Source: Syntrophotalea carbinolica DSM 2380 (lineage in GTDB: Bacteria > Desulfobacterota > Desulfuromonadia > Desulfuromonadales > Syntrophotaleaceae). From it: DNA of 64,000 bases. The stretch lies in NCBI RefSeq assembly GCF_000012885.1, contig NC_007498.2, positions 682,001 through 746,000 of the forward strand, given 5' to 3'. The stretch's first letter is position 1. The number at the start of each line of letters is the position of its first letter. The notes under the pieces were generated by a model. The model was not told where the DNA came from and ran no database searches. It saw nothing but the letters and a program-made list of their open reading frames with translations. Position numbers and translations under genes: made by a program. Positions 61,651 to 64,000 of this stretch are shown here, piece by piece.

Positions 61651-61836
61651 ATGTCCCTGGTCAAAACCTGGTTTACGCCGGAGGATGCAGCCGGCATGTT
61701 CGGTATCAGCAAAGCCCTCCTGCTTACATGGGTGGATGAGGGTCTGGTGCGCAGCGAGCGTGAACATGGCAAGGTTGCGCGGGTCAATATCGACGACGTC
61801 AAATTGCAGGTGGATGCACTGGTGCATCGCGATTAA
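61651..61836 (+). CDS. Small helix-turn-helix (MerR/excisionase-like) protein
   Basis: A 61-aa protein; ATG at 61651 follows gaaaggagagcagctc. It is essentially one winged-HTH domain: WFTPEDAAGMFGISKALLLT then WVDEGLVRSEREHGKVARVN, the pattern of MerR/Xis-type DNA-binding domains without an effector domain. It may regulate a neighbour, but no target is visible and no phage genes are near. Confidence 0.75.
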   Translation: MSLVKTWFTPEDAAGMFGISKALLLTWVDEGLVRSEREHGKVARVNIDDVKLQVDALVHRD

Positions 61837-61913
61837 ACATGCGGTGCCCCTGAATTGATGCGCGGCACGCCCCAGAGGCTGTCGGATAGCCGTAATTTGA
61901 CGCGGCAAAACGC

Positions 61914-61953
61914 AAAAAGCCCTCCCCGGTTTAATGCCGGAGAGGGCTTTTTA
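61914..61953 (+). terminator. Intrinsic terminator after the HTH gene
   Basis: A stem of about 11 bp (aaaaagccctc with gagggcttttt) plus an inner CCGG/CCGG pairing and a T-run. Also faces aroF. Confidence 0.9.
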
Positions 61954-62007
61954 TGGCGAAGTCAGCAGGCCCTCGGGGCTGCCGACTCTTTGGATTCTTT
62001 CATGGGG

Positions 62008-63075
62008 TCAGGAAATGGCCCGGCCACCGCATTTCTTCAATTGTTGATGGGCGTAGCGCAGCATACGTTCGGTATTGGCCCAGTCGACGCATTTGTCCGT
62101 AATGGAGACCCCGTATTTCAGCTGTTTGATATCGGCGTTCAGGCTCTGGTTGCCGGCTTGCAGGTTGCTTTCGACCATTAATGAGCCGATGGAGCGGTTG
62201 CCCGCCACCACCTGTTCGATGGCACTGATCAGAACCTCTTCCTGGCGCTCGTGGTCCTTGAAGGAGTTGGCATGGCTGCAGTCCACCATGATGGCCTGGG
62301 GCAGACCGGCTTTTTGCAGCAGGGTTTCTGCCTGGGCGATGTCTTCCGGAGCGTAATTGGGCTTACCGCCGCCACCGCGCAGAACGATATGGGTGTCGGG
62401 ATTGCCGGTTGTCTCCACAATCGAAGGACGGCCGTCGCGGCTGAGGCCGAGGAAACTGTGGGAATGGCAGGCTGCACCCATGGCATCGATGGCGATTTGC
62501 AGACTGCCGTCGGTACCGTTTTTGAAACCGACCGGGAACGACAGGCCGCTGGCCATCTCCCGATGAGGCTGGGATTCCGAGGTTCGCGCGCCGATAGCCC
62601 CCCAGCTGATCATGTCGGACAGATACTGAATCGTAATGGGATCGAGCATTTCAGTGGCGATGGGCAGCCCCATTTCGGTGATGGCGGACAGCAGGCCGCG
62701 GGCAACGCCGAGCCCCTTGGAAATCTTGTGGGTACCGTTGAGGTCCGGGTCGTTGATAAGACCTTTCCAGCCGATGGTGGTGCGTGGTTTCTCGAAATAG
62801 ACGCGCATCACCAGGAACAGTTGGTCCTTTAACTCCTCATTCAGCGCGGCCAGCCGCTCGGCGTATTCCAGGGCGGCCTTGGTATCGTGGATGGAACATG
62901 GTCCGACGACCACCATGATGCGACGATCCTTTTGATTGAGGATGTCGCGAATGGTCTGCCGGCAGTTCAAAACGAACTCGGCCATCTCCTCGCTGAGGGG
63001 AAAAACCTGCTTCAGATCGGCGGGTGCGATAATGGGGGTCAGGGAACGGATATTGAGATTAGTGGTCCGGATCAT
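62008..63075 (-). CDS. aroF: 3-deoxy-7-phosphoheptulonate synthase (type I DAHP synthase)
   Basis: A 355-aa class I DAHP synthase of the AroF/G/H type. Landmarks are VVVGPCSIHD (about 54-63), RVYFEKPRTTIGWKGLINDP (PEP/E4P binding), GARTSESQPHRE, and MVDCSHANSFKDHERQ (metal-binding His). It makes the first shikimate-pathway intermediate. Which aromatic amino acid inhibits it cannot be told. Monocistronic. Confidence 0.96.
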   Translation of the reverse strand: MIRTTNLNIRSLTPIIAPADLKQVFPLSEEMAEFVLNCRQTIRDILNQKDRRIMVVVGPCSIHDTKAALEYAERLAALNEELKDQLFLVMRVYFEKPRTTIGWKGLINDPDLNGTHKISKGLGVARGLLSAITEMGLPIATEMLDPITIQYLSDMISWGAIGARTSESQPHREMASGLSFPVGFKNGTDGSLQIAIDAMGAACHSHSFLGLSRDGRPSIVETTGNPDTHIVLRGGGGKPNYAPEDIAQAETLLQKAGLPQAIMVDCSHANSFKDHERQEEVLISAIEQVVAGNRSIGSLMVESNLQAGNQSLNADIKQLKYGVSITDKCVDWANTERMLRYAHQQLKKCGGRAIS

Positions 63076-63459
63076 GGCAGTTCCTTATCTGGTTTCCAGT
63101 GCAGTGAATCCTGTCTGCTGAATTGTCGCTTTGGGTCTGCTGTTCTGGCCCGGGCGGTGGCTTTGTGCCCCAGGGCGGCACGTATCGGGGAGCCTTGAGC
63201 GTAACCGGCAGCGTCGAATCCTCTGATGCGATGTGCCGAACGGACATGAACAACGGATTCGTGCATGGTCGTTATGTTGCCGTGAAGGTATCCCCAAGTG
63301 AAGGCAAAATGTAGCGGTTTTTTGGGTGTTTGTCAAAGGTTGACGACTGTTGAGGGGACTGTTGTGTCGAAACCGTTGACACCTCGGTCGCGGATTGGGT
63401 ATAAAATGGGGTTAATTATCTAAAAAACCGATAAAATTTACGTCAAGCGAGGTTGAACC
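63076..63459. other. Divergent intergenic region aroF / yggT (384 nt)
   Basis: It carries the yggT promoter (63376-63405). The remainder has only small frames without ribosome-binding sites. Nothing else recognised. Confidence 0.5.
63376..63405 (+). promoter_or_regulatory. Sigma-70-type promoter of the yggT-divIVA pair
   Basis: TTGACA (63376-63381), 18 nt, TATAAA (63400-63405). Strong match; the gene starts 55 nt downstream. Confidence 0.8.
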
Positions 63460-63741
63460 GTGGGTATTGTTCAAGGGCTTCAGTATACGTTGATAAAAAT
63501 GTTTGCTTCCATCTTCGAGATTTATGCCTATATTGTGGTGGCGCGGGCGATTCTCTCCTGGGTCAACCCAGATCCCTATAATCCCATCGTGCGGTTTCTT
63601 TACAGTGCCACCGAACCGGTATTGCAACGCATGCGCCGTATCGTGCCCCTGCAGTTCGGAGGTCTGGATTTCACCCCGATGGTATTGATTTTCGGCCTGT
63701 TTTTTGTGAGTAATTTCCTGCGGACTTTGCTGCTCCGCTGA
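63460..63741 (+). CDS. yggT: YggT family integral membrane protein
   Basis: A 93-aa protein, GTG after gcgaggttgaacc. Two hydrophobic helices (about 10-32 and 68-90) flank the signature VARAILSWVNPDPYNPIVRF, then PVLQRMRRIVP. One YggT repeat. Homologues sit next to cell-division or proline genes and may affect osmotic tolerance or Z-ring placement. The next gene encodes a DivIVA-family protein, the usual neighbour. Confidence 0.92.
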   Translation: MGIVQGLQYTLIKMFASIFEIYAYIVVARAILSWVNPDPYNPIVRFLYSATEPVLQRMRRIVPLQFGGLDFTPMVLIFGLFFVSNFLRTLLLR

Positions 63742-63896
63742 TCCGGCTCGGTTCGGCGAGGGGTTTGTCTTCCTGCCGCGTTTGTCTGCGGATTTGCCTG
63801 GACATTTGCGTTCAGGTGCCGCAATCCAAGCCATCGATTTTTCAGCCTGAGCGAAGTTATTGCTCAGACAACAAAAACTGCATCGGGATCTTTTTC

Positions 63897-64000
63897 ATGT
63901 CCATCACCCCCATCGATATTCAGCAGCACCGTTTTAAAACACGCCCTTTGGGTTACGATAAGTCCGGAGTCGACAGCTTCCTCGAACAGGTGGCCGACGA
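63897..64000 (+). CDS. DivIVA-domain protein, 3' part beyond window
   Basis: Only 34 codons are visible: MSITPIDIQQHRFKTRPLGY, then DKSGVDSFLEQVADE. This is the N-terminal DivIVA crossing-loop segment (I...f...rGYd..eVd.FLe.v), which senses membrane curvature. It lies 155 nt after yggT. The ATG was chosen because the domain begins there; a short inverted repeat (ctgagc/gctcag, 63847-63868) precedes it. Confidence 0.85.
   Translation, partial: MSITPIDIQQHRFKTRPLGYDKSGVDSFLEQVAD

Noticed and set aside
1-64000. tRNA or rRNA genes
   Set aside because: I looked for T-loop (GGTTCGA) and 3' CCA contexts and for conserved rRNA blocks. The few ttcgat matches (about 4648, 17502) have no cloverleaf around them.

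Overview
The window is 64 kb of chromosome from a Gram-negative anaerobe-like bacterium, GC about 55-57 percent. The set of CheX, Cache-type chemoreceptor and diguanylate cyclase, DUF4197, a YdbH/YdbL pair, pyruvate phosphate dikinase, YgbA, split glycyl-tRNA synthetase and many small Cys-rich proteins fits Desulfuromonadales (Geobacter / Pelobacter / Syntrophotalea-like). That placement is inference from gene content; no rRNA is present to confirm it. Coding density is high, with mostly housekeeping genes in short operons.

Layout. 1-7.4 kb: a truncated Na+/H+ antiporter, the NAD(P)HX repair enzyme, an AsmA-like periplasmic protein, small secreted and Cys-rich proteins, a DUF2339 membrane protein. 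7.8-12 kb: CheX and a Cache-HAMP-GGDEF diguanylate cyclase. 12-17.5 kb: RhlE helicase, a LysE-exporter remnant, a BASS-type transporter, YgbA plus cyclophilin, an isocitrate/isopropylmalate-type dehydrogenase. 17.6-19.9 kb: trmJ split by an IS110-family element. 20-26.5 kb: small proteins, a nitrilase-type amidase, a REC-REC-GGDEF protein, DUF4197, release factor 3, a PadR regulator. 26.7-35.3 kb: chemoreceptor, AsnRS, TrpRS, Lon. 35.6-46 kb: PolA, a YdbH-like/YdbL-like envelope pair, a pseudopilin-like protein, MgtE, RecO. 45.4-51.2 kb: GlyQ, GlyS, PpdK. 51.4-56.8 kb: endonuclease V, an FAH-family enzyme, a TRIC-like channel, rhomboid protease, an SLC13/TrkA-C permease. 56.9-57.2 kb: a 45-copy heptamer minisatellite. 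57.2-61 kb: TPP-riboswitch-controlled thiF-S-G-H-E operon. 61.2-64 kb: small proteins, DAHP synthase, YggT and the start of a DivIVA-family gene.

The most interesting locus is the IS110-family element. Removing 18003-19557 (1555 bp) restores an uninterrupted 250-aa trmJ, and a CT dinucleotide occurs at both junctions. The 3' non-coding end of the element folds into two stem-loops on the transposase-sense strand. One loop contains AGCAAGGTTT, complementary to both element ends next to the core, as expected of a bridge/seek guide RNA. A hairpin also covers the transposase ribosome-binding site.

A second theme is regulatory. Several sigma-70-like promoters with 18-nt spacers are visible, and three genes (rhlE, prfC and the gene at 51434) have an intrinsic-terminator-like hairpin between promoter and start codon.
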